Position numbers and translations under genes: made by a program
In this document: positions 31,601 to 39,838 of the stretch, piece by piece
How the letters are laid out: each line of letters opens with the position of its first letter
Numbering within the stretch: the first letter of the stretch is position 1
Assembly (NCBI GenBank): GCA_902725215.1
Contig: CACUVI010000028.1
Location: 1 to 51,870, forward strand
Origin: Rhodospirillaceae bacterium LM-1
GTDB lineage: Bacteria; Pseudomonadota; Alphaproteobacteria; Rhodospirillales; WMHbin7
Length of the DNA: 51,870 nt
Direction of reading: 5' to 3'
Notes under the pieces: model-generated
What the model was told of the DNA's origin: nothing
The model's database searches: none
The model's input: the letters and a program-made list of their open reading frames with translations, nothing else

Positions 31601-32661
31601 CCGGCGTCGATATCTGGACAACACAATTTTCCATTCCACAGGCGCAGAAGGAAACTGTTCTATTGCCGCGCCTGATCGATCTTGTTGAACATCACCGCGA
31701 ATATTGTCCGCCTTATGCACGTTTCCTTCGTGCCATCAACTGGCGAGGCAAGGCCTTTGCTCTTGAAGACATTCCTTATTTCCCGGTTGGCCTGTTTAAA
31801 ACACACGAACTGCGCAGCATTTCAAAGAAAGATGTATTCCGGGTGCTTACGTCCAGCGGCACAACGGGGCAGCAAGTCAGTCGCATCGCTCTCGATAAAG
31901 GCGCGGCCGCACTGCAAATCCGAGCGCTATCCGCTTCCATGAACCGCGTGCTTGGATCGCAGCGGTTGCCGATGCTGATTATCGACGCGCCAGGAGTCGT
32001 TAAGCAGACGGCAAGCTTCAGCGCCAGGACGGCCGGCGTGCTGGGCATGATGACATTTGGCCGTTTCCATAGTTTTGCATTGAACGATGACATGAGTCTC
32101 AACAACGCCGAGGTTACAAGTTTCTTCGAACGTTTTGGTTCAACTCCGTTTCTAATATTTGGCTTCACTTTTATGGTTTGGGCATATTTTTTTGAGCAGA
32201 TCAAAAAATTTGGCATCGATATGAGCTCTGGCATCCTTATTCACAGTGGAGGCTGGAAAAAGCTACAGGACAAAGCCGTGGATAATGCAACATTCAAGTC
32301 TAGCCTTCGTCAGTCTCTTGGTATCGAGCGCATTTATAATTTTTATGGCATGGTGGAGCAGATTGGATCTGTTTTCCTTGAAGGCAATGATGGCTACTTG
32401 CATGCGCCGAATTTTTCTGAGGTGATCGTACGCGACCCAAAAACTTGGCAGATCTGTGCTGCAGGAACGACCGGTGTCATCCAGGTATTGAGCGTCTTGC
32501 CGCGCAGTTATCCCGGTCACTCCCTTCTGACGGAGGATATCGGATACTGGCTTCCTGAGGTTGCTGACGCGCCGTGGACTGGAAAGCGCTTAGTAGTCCT
32601 GGGTAGGGCTCCCCGCGCTGAGTTGCGCGGTTGCAGCGACGTGCATGCGGCTGAACGGTGA
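31597..32661 (+). CDS. LuxE-like acyl-protein synthetase
   Basis: A 354-residue protein of the LuxE family. It has LTSSGTTGQQVSRIALDK (adenylate-binding), FGRFHSFALNDD, GFTFMVWAYF, HSGGWKKLQ, YNFYGMVEQIGSVFLEG and the C-terminal GRAPRAELRGCSD. In bacterial luciferase operons LuxE activates a fatty acid and carries the acyl group on a Cys near its C-terminus; Cys346 in RGCSD is the obvious equivalent. It would then hand the acyl to the LuxC-type reductase encoded next. Overlapping ATGA/TGATG junctions on both sides indicate coupled translation. Confidence 0.9.
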   Translation: MTGVDIWTTQFSIPQAQKETVLLPRLIDLVEHHREYCPPYARFLRAINWRGKAFALEDIPYFPVGLFKTHELRSISKKDVFRVLTSSGTTGQQVSRIALDKGAAALQIRALSASMNRVLGSQRLPMLIIDAPGVVKQTASFSARTAGVLGMMTFGRFHSFALNDDMSLNNAEVTSFFERFGSTPFLIFGFTFMVWAYFFEQIKKFGIDMSSGILIHSGGWKKLQDKAVDNATFKSSLRQSLGIERIYNFYGMVEQIGSVFLEGNDGYLHAPNFSEVIVRDPKTWQICAAGTTGVIQVLSVLPRSYPGHSLLTEDIGYWLPEVADAPWTGKRLVVLGRAPRAELRGCSDVHAAER

Positions 32662-33902
32662 TGACCAAAATGACGGCGGATATTCGATTAATTAAGATTG
32701 ACGGTGAACAGCCCGTGGAATTCGCCTGGTTAGAAGCCTGGAGATCTCACCGTCCTGTAACCGCCACTCCGTTTTCCAAGCCCGCGATAGCTGCCTGCGT
32801 GGCGTTGTCACACACCTTGTTTTCAATGCCGGACGTGAAGGCAAGGCCTGACCTTGTCGCTTTAGCCTATTGGCTTCGCCAAGCGGCAATAGAAACAATG
32901 GAGCAATCCTTCCACGCAGAACTTCCGGCCAAATGCAAAGTAGTTCCCCGAGGAGTTATCCTACATTTCCCCCCGACAAACGTCGATACGGTGCTTGCCT
33001 ATACTTGGGCGCTGACAGTTCTTTCTGGAAACCGTGCCGCCATCCGTGTATCAGACAGGTTGGGCGAGACTGGCCGACAGTTGGTTATTCAAATGCTGAA
33101 TGTATTAGCCAAGTCCGAAGAGAGCATCGCTCGTTCTACTTTGTTCCTGCATTGGGATCACGATGACCGCCTCACAGCCGCCGTCTCCGCACTAGCGGAT
33201 GTGCGTGTGGTCTGGGGAGGTGACGCCTCAGTCTCCAAGCTGCGAGCCGTTCCTGCTACGCCGCGCTGCCGCGACGTTCTTTTCCCTGATCGCCGCTCCA
33301 TGGCAGCCTTATCGTTGAAGGCCTATTTGTCTCTTGATAGTGCTGGGCGTGACCAGTTGGCGGACGCTTTTTTTGTCGACAGTCTTACCTTCGATCAAAT
33401 GGCCTGTTCGTCTCCTCGGCTGTTGGCGTGGATTGGAGATAGCAATGTAGAGAGTACCGAAGATGATTTTCTTGCCCGGGTGGCTGCCGCTGCCACAAGA
33501 CGTCGCTACGATGTGCCACTAGGGCAGCAACTTGCCAAGCAAACGCTGGCGGCAGGAGCTCTTATGGATGGACTTGCCACCCAGTGGAAGCATGTCGCTC
33601 CATCCGTTCTTGCTCTCGACTGGGTAGATGTCGCTGTGGAACCTGCTGACTGGGTTGGAGGAGGATTGTTTCTCCAAGTTCGACTGGATTGTCTGGCAGA
33701 ACTTGCGTCGGCATGCGGTTCACGCGTTCAGACGTTGGCCGTGCACGGCTTTACCGCCAGTGAGATCGAAGAGTTGATCATTGCCGCTGGGGAAAGATCA
33801 CCGGACCGTATTGTCCCGTTTGGGAAGGCGCTAGCCTTCGATCGGATCTGGGACGGATTAAATCTGCTACAGGAATTTACCCGGCTGGTTCATTGTCCCT
33901 GA
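32661..33902 (+). CDS. LuxC-like acyl-CoA/acyl-protein reductase
   Basis: A 413-residue LuxC family protein starting at ATG 32661 (TGATG). Features are RGVILHFPPTNVDTVLAYTWALTVLSGN in the cofactor-binding half and the nucleophile segment TFDQMACSSPRLL, whose Cys takes the acyl group. LuxC reduces the acyl thioester to a long-chain aldehyde with NADPH. No luciferase gene lies nearby, so the aldehyde must have another use, for example in glycan or lipid synthesis. Its stop overlaps the 3' end of the convergent minus-strand gene by 26 bp. Confidence 0.9.
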   Translation: MTKMTADIRLIKIDGEQPVEFAWLEAWRSHRPVTATPFSKPAIAACVALSHTLFSMPDVKARPDLVALAYWLRQAAIETMEQSFHAELPAKCKVVPRGVILHFPPTNVDTVLAYTWALTVLSGNRAAIRVSDRLGETGRQLVIQMLNVLAKSEESIARSTLFLHWDHDDRLTAAVSALADVRVVWGGDASVSKLRAVPATPRCRDVLFPDRRSMAALSLKAYLSLDSAGRDQLADAFFVDSLTFDQMACSSPRLLAWIGDSNVESTEDDFLARVAAAATRRRYDVPLGQQLAKQTLAAGALMDGLATQWKHVAPSVLALDWVDVAVEPADWVGGGLFLQVRLDCLAELASACGSRVQTLAVHGFTASEIEELIIAAGERSPDRIVPFGKALAFDRIWDGLNLLQEFTRLVHCP

Positions 33903-35772
33903 TCGCCAGGGCAACCAGATCCCAGACACGGCCAGTTGGATTTGGAATTGCCGAAGCGCTACAGAAATCCTCGTACACTATACGTCCATCAGGGGCGGTG
34001 GCAGAGTCCAGCATAGCGTCCAATTCGTCGATACTTTCCACCACTTGAGCATTGCCCAACACCTCGCGAGAGATCAGCGAAGGCCGCGCCAGAATGGCGA
34101 AATAGGGTTTGCCCGCTGCAATAGTTTCCAGCCATGCTCCGGAATTAACAGGCCCAATGACGAAATCGGCCCACTCAACATGATGGGAAAAGTTGTTGTC
34201 CTTGACAACTTCTGCGGCCAATTCGGCGTTTTCTATGGCCGCCAGGTGGTAGTGTAGGTTGGGCGGGCCGACGTGCAGCTTCACGCGAATGGCGCTGCAT
34301 CCACGGCGGTTGAGAAGCGCAATTGTCTCCATCAGCCAGCTAATGATATTGGGCAACAACGCCAAACTATCGTCGGAATCGGCATAGATTGGTAGAATAA
34401 GCGCTTTACCTTTATTATCGAAGTGAATTTCCGATGAACGGGAAGTTTGCGCTGTCGGATAGCCCGACAACGCTGCTGGAATACTGGCCCCAGTGTGAGC
34501 AAGCCAGCGCAGGTCACCTGACCCTCGCGCCAATAAGCGACTGACAAGGGGCGCTGAGCCCTTATCACCGACTCGGCTTGGAAAACGCTGGGTAGTGACA
34601 AACATTCCATTAAGCAATTCGTCGCACCCGGAGCCAGCATTGCGCGCTGCCTCAGCAACCAGATGCCCGATGGACGAAGTGGTGTCGCCAATGATAACTC
34701 TGGCTATCCGATGCCTGTGAAACAGATCCATGAAGCGTTTAGTCTCCAGCGCCTGCGTCTCCAGCCAACCGGAAGAAATAATGTTGCTACGAATGAATTC
34801 GCGGCGCGCCTCTTCCATTACATCGCCAGGAGATATCCAAGCCGCCTCCAAACGCTCGACAATGCCCCTTAGCTCTCTATGATCGGACTTGGTCAGCCGC
34901 ATCCGGCGAGTTCCTGCCAGGGTTACGCCTCGACACCAGCAATCCCAAAGGAAACGCGGCCGCTTTGAAACATGTCTAGCCAGCAGCATGGGCGCAACGT
35001 CATGCCTAGCATGACCATCAAGCAAGGCGCTGACGATGTTCCAATTGTGAATAAGCAGGACATTGGCAGGGCGATGTCCGAACGGTCGGCGCAGAAGAAA
35101 CAGTCCGTCAATTATATAGGCGTAAATATCGCGCATCAGACAACGCAGAAGCGGCTCGGTTTCCTTGGCAAAAAATCCTTGTGACTGCTCTGCAAATTGG
35201 AGCGAGCTGAGTTCGGGCTCGTCTAGTCGGTCAACCAAATGCAAGCCATATGAGCGAGCAACGTCACCGACTAACATACGCTTGGCCGCAGGATTGAATA
35301 GATCCAGCGGTCCGCGCAGATCGAGCAGAACAATCTCACGCGGGTTGAAATGTTGGCAGATTCGCCGCAGGGCGTAAAGAGTGCGTCCGAAATGGAGACA
35401 AAACAGAGAGACCTGGCGTATAAACTGTTTTCCCAGGGAGAAGCCATGGAACCGGGTCAGGTCTTCGGTTCCCTCGCCATATACCCATTCACAGCTATGG
35501 AGATGGACATTTGAAGGATCGCCCAACTCTCTGGGCCAGGGGTAGGTCATGGCTTCGATATGAATGCAGGGCGCTCCTGCCTGAAGACACCTGCGCCATA
35601 CAAGCCAATCCGAGCTGACGACCAATTGATCGGGGGCGGCGAGATCGATGGCATCGAGATGTTGGCTAGAGGACACCAACACCAGGCGCGCATAGCTCGG
35701 CTGCAAGTTTCCTGGCTCCAAAATTGACAGGGGAACTTCGCGGGAATGTACGGGCAAGACAGCAGAAACCAT
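33877..35772 (-). CDS. Unknown 631-aa protein with glycosyltransferase-like C-terminal part
   Basis: Starts at ATG 35772, 4 bp after the radical SAM stop, with a weak ribosome-binding site. I do not recognise the whole protein. The N-terminal half has Trp/His-rich segments (SDWLVWRRCLQAGAPCIHIEAMTYPWPREL, quoted in part) and a long helical region. The C-terminal 170 residues read like the acceptor half of a GT-B fold: KALILPIYADSD, IRVKLHVGPPNLHYH, WADFVIGPVNSGAWLETIAAGKP and a final LDAMLDSA. That pattern is seen in glycosyl- and glycerophosphotransferase-like proteins of polysaccharide loci. No signal peptide. Probably a cytoplasmic glycan-building enzyme. Confidence 0.6.
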   Translation of the reverse strand: MVSAVLPVHSREVPLSILEPGNLQPSYARLVLVSSSQHLDAIDLAAPDQLVVSSDWLVWRRCLQAGAPCIHIEAMTYPWPRELGDPSNVHLHSCEWVYGEGTEDLTRFHGFSLGKQFIRQVSLFCLHFGRTLYALRRICQHFNPREIVLLDLRGPLDLFNPAAKRMLVGDVARSYGLHLVDRLDEPELSSLQFAEQSQGFFAKETEPLLRCLMRDIYAYIIDGLFLLRRPFGHRPANVLLIHNWNIVSALLDGHARHDVAPMLLARHVSKRPRFLWDCWCRGVTLAGTRRMRLTKSDHRELRGIVERLEAAWISPGDVMEEARREFIRSNIISSGWLETQALETKRFMDLFHRHRIARVIIGDTTSSIGHLVAEAARNAGSGCDELLNGMFVTTQRFPSRVGDKGSAPLVSRLLARGSGDLRWLAHTGASIPAALSGYPTAQTSRSSEIHFDNKGKALILPIYADSDDSLALLPNIISWLMETIALLNRRGCSAIRVKLHVGPPNLHYHLAAIENAELAAEVVKDNNFSHHVEWADFVIGPVNSGAWLETIAAGKPYFAILARPSLISREVLGNAQVVESIDELDAMLDSATAPDGRIVYEDFCSASAIPNPTGRVWDLVALAIRDNEPAG

Positions 35773-35776
35773 GAAA

Positions 35777-37447
35777 TTACGTCGCGCCGTGCGGCAACTG
35801 ACCGTTCCGGATGCGTGCTTCCAGTTCCGGCATGAAGGCGTGGTAGCGCTCCCACATGGCGCGCGCATCGGTATCAGTGGAGATCAAGTCTATGACGCGA
35901 GTGAAGATGCGCTCGGCCTCGGCATGATTTCCCTTGCGGACATGACAAACGGCAATTCCATGAAGGGCAACGATATGAAAGGGAAAGCGTAAAACAACTT
36001 CCATGAACAGGTCGATTACCTTGTCCCAGTTGCCAAGTCGCAGATTTACGTTGTTAAAGAAGTTGACCTCGATATTGAAGCGATCAGCTAATTCATTGAG
36101 GTCATGTGCGCTTATTTCCGGCGTATCAAAGAGACGGGTCGTGTCGGGCTCGAACTGCCGTTCATCATCGTCCTGGAAAACACCCATTTTGACGAATTGG
36201 TCGAACATCTCCGTTCCTGGCAAAGGGCATGCTCGCGCTATCGCGCACCAGTCGGCCTCAAGGCTCTTGGCGTATTCGATGGTTTCTTCCATTTGCTCGC
36301 GTGTTTCTCCGGCGAAACCTAGAATAAAGAAGCAGCGGGAGTAGATGTTCTTCGCACGCAGTAACCTCACAATTTCACGCGCTTTGGTAAGGTTAACGCG
36401 TTTCTTGATAATCTCCCTTTGAACATATTCACTGCCGGATTCGATTGCCAGTTCGCAGACATGCATGCCGGCGCCTATCATTGCATCAATGATGTCTTCA
36501 TCCAGAGTGTTAACCGACAGGCCATTGGTAAATTGGATCTCGAGATCAGGAATACCAAGCTTCATCAGCGAATTGAGCAGAGTGGTTGTCCGCTTCTTGT
36601 TGCCTGTGAAGAAATCATCTTCGGGAACGATCAGGTTAGCGCCATAACGGCGATGCAGCTGCATTACTTCTTCACAAACGCGATCAATCGAATTGTAGCG
36701 CATCCTGCGTCCATGAACGGTATGAGTGCCACAGAACGTGCAACTGAAAGGGCAGCCGCGGCTGGTCATGATGGTTGAAAAGCGCTTGGCCTTAGCTGCG
36801 CCAAGATTCCGCCTGCGGCCCGTGAAATCATTGAGATAAGATTCCATGTCAATGAGGCCCCAGTCCGGCATGGGAAGCTCGTCCAAATTGTCCACCCACT
36901 GGGAAATCTGCCAATTCTGTCTTTCCTTAGGAAGCGTTTCGCGCGAATAGACACCAGTTATGTTTTTCGGCTCGCATGCCGCATGTGCTTCGATGATTTT
37001 GGCTAACGCAATTTCTCCCTCGCCGCGAACAACAAGGTCAACTTCTGGAATGTCCAGCAATCTATCCGTCCGTGCTGTTGCATGGTTGCCGCCCACAACG
37101 ATTAGGCTGCGCGGATAGATCTCGCGCATAGCCCTCACCGTCTCCTTAAAGAAAGGAAGCGCGGCAGTAAACAGCATGGAGACCCCAATTATGTCAGGCT
37201 CGCCCTCAACTGAATTTTGTGCCAATCTTTTAATCGTAATATATAAATTCTCTTTGGGGCCAAACTCGGGCAGCATACTCGCGTAATCGATCAAGGACAC
37301 CCTACTTACCGGCGCAAACTTCTTGATGTAGGATGACAAGTAAAGAATACCAAGTGGGACGGAAAGATTGTTATTGCTGAAACCGCCAGCAGCTATTGTA
37401 TTAATGTTGCCGGACGGTATATTGATAAAACAAACATGGACGCTCAT
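35777..37447 (-). CDS. Radical SAM protein of the B12-binding-like (B12-rSAM) type with TPR-like tail
   Basis: A 556-residue protein. An N-terminal Rossmann-like region (FINIPSG, VSLIDYASML, VGGNHAT) resembles B12-binding domains, but no DxHxxG cobalamin motif is visible. The radical SAM cluster is CPFSCTFC (Cys232, 236, 239), then HTVHGRRMRYNS, LIVPEDDFFTG and FILGFAGETREQMEETI. The last ~100 residues (IDLFMEVVLRFPFHIVALHGIAVCHV, AERIFTRVIDL) look like TPR helices. Related enzymes methylate or rearrange unreactive carbons. Here the substrate may be a sugar or lipid made by this locus. It is preceded by a methyltransferase gene and followed by the 631-residue protein. Confidence 0.85.
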   Translation of the reverse strand: MSVHVCFINIPSGNINTIAAGGFSNNNLSVPLGILYLSSYIKKFAPVSRVSLIDYASMLPEFGPKENLYITIKRLAQNSVEGEPDIIGVSMLFTAALPFFKETVRAMREIYPRSLIVVGGNHATARTDRLLDIPEVDLVVRGEGEIALAKIIEAHAACEPKNITGVYSRETLPKERQNWQISQWVDNLDELPMPDWGLIDMESYLNDFTGRRRNLGAAKAKRFSTIMTSRGCPFSCTFCGTHTVHGRRMRYNSIDRVCEEVMQLHRRYGANLIVPEDDFFTGNKKRTTTLLNSLMKLGIPDLEIQFTNGLSVNTLDEDIIDAMIGAGMHVCELAIESGSEYVQREIIKKRVNLTKAREIVRLLRAKNIYSRCFFILGFAGETREQMEETIEYAKSLEADWCAIARACPLPGTEMFDQFVKMGVFQDDDERQFEPDTTRLFDTPEISAHDLNELADRFNIEVNFFNNVNLRLGNWDKVIDLFMEVVLRFPFHIVALHGIAVCHVRKGNHAEAERIFTRVIDLISTDTDARAMWERYHAFMPELEARIRNGQLPHGAT

Positions 37448-37524
37448 TTTTAGCTCCTGATGAAACCAGAGTTTTGGCTAACTCGGAAACGCCAATCGGC
37501 GGCCTTCCCTGAGATGGGGGTTCG

Positions 37525-38547
37525 TCACAGGGTGTTGTAGTACGCTGATTTTGTGATCTCGAAAAACATTTCTCCGCCCCGACCCAAATCATGGGAAATT
37601 TTCTCCAGCAAGTTATCCACGGCGAAATCGAGTTTGCAAAATATTGGGTCTTTTCTAAGCGTCTCGTACTCATCGGCCAAGCCCAGTTGCCAAGCCAGCC
37701 CTCGTGTCCATCCCCAGATGAAGCTGTGATCATGACTATTCAAAATTTTAAGGCCCGCTGTCTCCAATGCTTTTTTGAATCCATCTTTTGAAAATAAAGT
37801 GCGATGAAATGGCGCTATAAAGTTATGAGAATACTTCACAAGATATTCATGTTGAAGGTGATCTGCAATTGGGATTGTTACATAAAGCCTCCCCGAGGGC
37901 TTCATTAAGGACTCAACAACGCGCAAGAAGTTCAAGGGGTTTTCTACATGCTCCAGCACGTCATGCAGGGCTATGACGTCGAATTGCTCGGGAAGATCGG
38001 ACTTCTGCATATAAAGCCGCAAATCCTCAAAGTTACCGTTAACAAATATGGCATCTGGGAAGGCGAGCTGCGCCTGTTTGACGGAATCCTCGTTCGGTTC
38101 AAGGCCTACAGCCCTAAACCCTGCGTCGGACGCGGCGGAACAGAACTCACCCAAACCAGAACCGCAATCAAGCAAGGTCAACTTTCCGGTTAATGGTTTT
38201 CCAACATTCAACGCTGAAAATTTGTCTCGATAGGCCTCTGCCCAAAACTTTTTCCTATCAATTAAAGTCTTTTCCGGCGCGAATCTGAATTGAAATATCT
38301 TCCCTACACCCCAAAATTGCCTATGAAAATCAATAAGATCTTCTTCAGCAAACCGATTTGTTAGAAATATGCTGCGGCATGAAGGGCATTGCGCATACTC
38401 ATAGCCTGGGTATGAAAAATCCTTTGTTTCGCTAACACAGAAAATATTTTGAATTGAAGTATCCGCTTGGCAGGCAGGACACGCACGATTGCGCTTGTCA
38501 TTTGGCGCGGGAGGATTCAAATTCGATTTATAGTCAGTCATCATCAT
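37525..38547 (-). CDS. SAM-dependent methyltransferase with N-terminal zinc ribbon
   Basis: About 340 residues; ATG 38547 is chosen because GAGG lies just upstream on the minus strand, with two further ATGs directly following. A zinc ribbon (CPACQ and CPSCRS) leads into a class I methyltransferase: LLDCGSGLGEFCSAASDAGF (motif I), FDVIALHDVLEHVENPLNFLR (motif IV), then GRLYVTIP. Family relatives methylate sugars or polysaccharide ends. It is the first of a minus-strand trio with the radical SAM and 631-residue genes. Confidence 0.88.
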   Translation of the reverse strand: MMMTDYKSNLNPPAPNDKRNRACPACQADTSIQNIFCVSETKDFSYPGYEYAQCPSCRSIFLTNRFAEEDLIDFHRQFWGVGKIFQFRFAPEKTLIDRKKFWAEAYRDKFSALNVGKPLTGKLTLLDCGSGLGEFCSAASDAGFRAVGLEPNEDSVKQAQLAFPDAIFVNGNFEDLRLYMQKSDLPEQFDVIALHDVLEHVENPLNFLRVVESLMKPSGRLYVTIPIADHLQHEYLVKYSHNFIAPFHRTLFSKDGFKKALETAGLKILNSHDHSFIWGWTRGLAWQLGLADEYETLRKDPIFCKLDFAVDNLLEKISHDLGRGGEMFFEITKSAYYNTL

Positions 38548-38653
38548 AGGCCTCTCGAACACTGAGTTTTCCAGGGATTTTGTCAGGCAGCCAACAATTT
38601 TAAGGTATATCCCGCTTGCAGATCAAGCGTGATGGGGCAGGCCACTTTTAGAG

Positions 38654-39814
38654 CTAAGGAAACAAGATGTTCTGGTGTGTCCAGGACGCCCGATCAGCCA
38701 GTCTTCGGCGCAAATCTTCCATTCCAGAGGAAGACAAATGAGTGCGAAGAGAGGGGCTTTGCGGCACCATATCCAACATCAGGGTCGCTGTGGATATTTC
38801 GTCCACATGCAAAGCGTCGATCGTTTGGCGGTCTGAAATCCCCAGTTTGTCCAGATCGTGATAATTAAAGAATTCTGCCCCCATCTCGCGACAGATTTCT
38901 TCTGTCTTGCGCTCGAGTTGCGCAAAAAACTCGCGTTGATTGGGTGTCTGATTAATCTCATTAATCAGACCGGCTGGGAAGGGCGGCATGACCACGATCA
39001 CGATAACGCCAGCCTCCTTAAGGCGGCTTAATACGGCTCGGAAGGTCTCGCTGGGTCCCGCGTCAAATGTGCCCGTATAGGCAAAGCGCCCCCGGTTTGC
39101 ACGGACTTCATTGCGATAATATTTAAAATCATCCTGCCAGCCGTAGCCGGCAATGTGGTAACGCTTCTCAATATTCAGCAGGATGTCGCCATATTGGAAA
39201 CTGCCGTCTGGGCGAAATCCGCTGGCTTTAAAGGTCGCCCCGAACCCTTGGGGGTTTCGTTTACCCAAAGGATCCTGATCGCGTTGCGCCGACAAAAGCC
39301 AAGCTTCCTTCATCAAAGTAAAATTGCTTAACCCGCGTAATGCATTGGCAATAAAAGGGCGCCAGAGGAAGCTATCCACGCCGTCATTGAGTTTTTCGTC
39401 CGCTCCCAATCCCCTGGCCGGGTTGAACCACCAGGGATCCACAGTCAGCAACACCACCTTCGGTCGATAAAGAGGAAGCATCCAATTAATGAAGGTCCTG
39501 GCCTCGGGGAAGGACGTAGCAGCCATAGCAGCATTGTAAAAAGATATGCCAGGAAACATTTCTGCGCGAAATTGTGTGGCCCTGGACGAGCCTACGACAA
39601 GCAAATCGGGGTGAAGTCTTCGAATGCGCTCCAATTTGAAGCCACTTTTCTGTTCAAAGGCGCTGCCCCACAGCACGTTCTCCCCCTCAACCGCCTTCTT
39701 GAAACCGAGAGGTCCGGTTTCGTTCATGAACAGCAGGAATGCAGACAGAAGGAACCCGAGTCCAAGAAAAGTCAGGGTCGCTGCTTGCAGGTATCTTTTC
39801 AGAAATGGGTGCAA
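38654..39814 (-). CDS. SGNH-type membrane-anchored protein, partner of MBOAT acyltransferase
   Basis: A 386-residue protein with an N-terminal membrane anchor (about 8-30, AATLTFLGLGFLLSAFLLFM). The extracytoplasmic part has the SGNH block I-like LLVVGSSRATQFR, then VVLLTVDPWWFNP, VIVIVVMPPFPAG and a block V-like DALHVDE. This matches DltD/AlgJ/PatB-like proteins that finish O-acyl transfer outside the inner membrane. It is encoded 25 bp downstream of the MBOAT gene on the same strand, the usual pairing. Confidence 0.82.
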   Translation of the reverse strand: MHPFLKRYLQAATLTFLGLGFLLSAFLLFMNETGPLGFKKAVEGENVLWGSAFEQKSGFKLERIRRLHPDLLVVGSSRATQFRAEMFPGISFYNAAMAATSFPEARTFINWMLPLYRPKVVLLTVDPWWFNPARGLGADEKLNDGVDSFLWRPFIANALRGLSNFTLMKEAWLLSAQRDQDPLGKRNPQGFGATFKASGFRPDGSFQYGDILLNIEKRYHIAGYGWQDDFKYYRNEVRANRGRFAYTGTFDAGPSETFRAVLSRLKEAGVIVIVVMPPFPAGLINEINQTPNQREFFAQLERKTEEICREMGAEFFNYHDLDKLGISDRQTIDALHVDEISTATLMLDMVPQSPSLRTHLSSSGMEDLRRRLADRASWTHQNILFP

Positions 39815-39838
39815 GGGGTCGCCTTTCCAACTGCAAGA

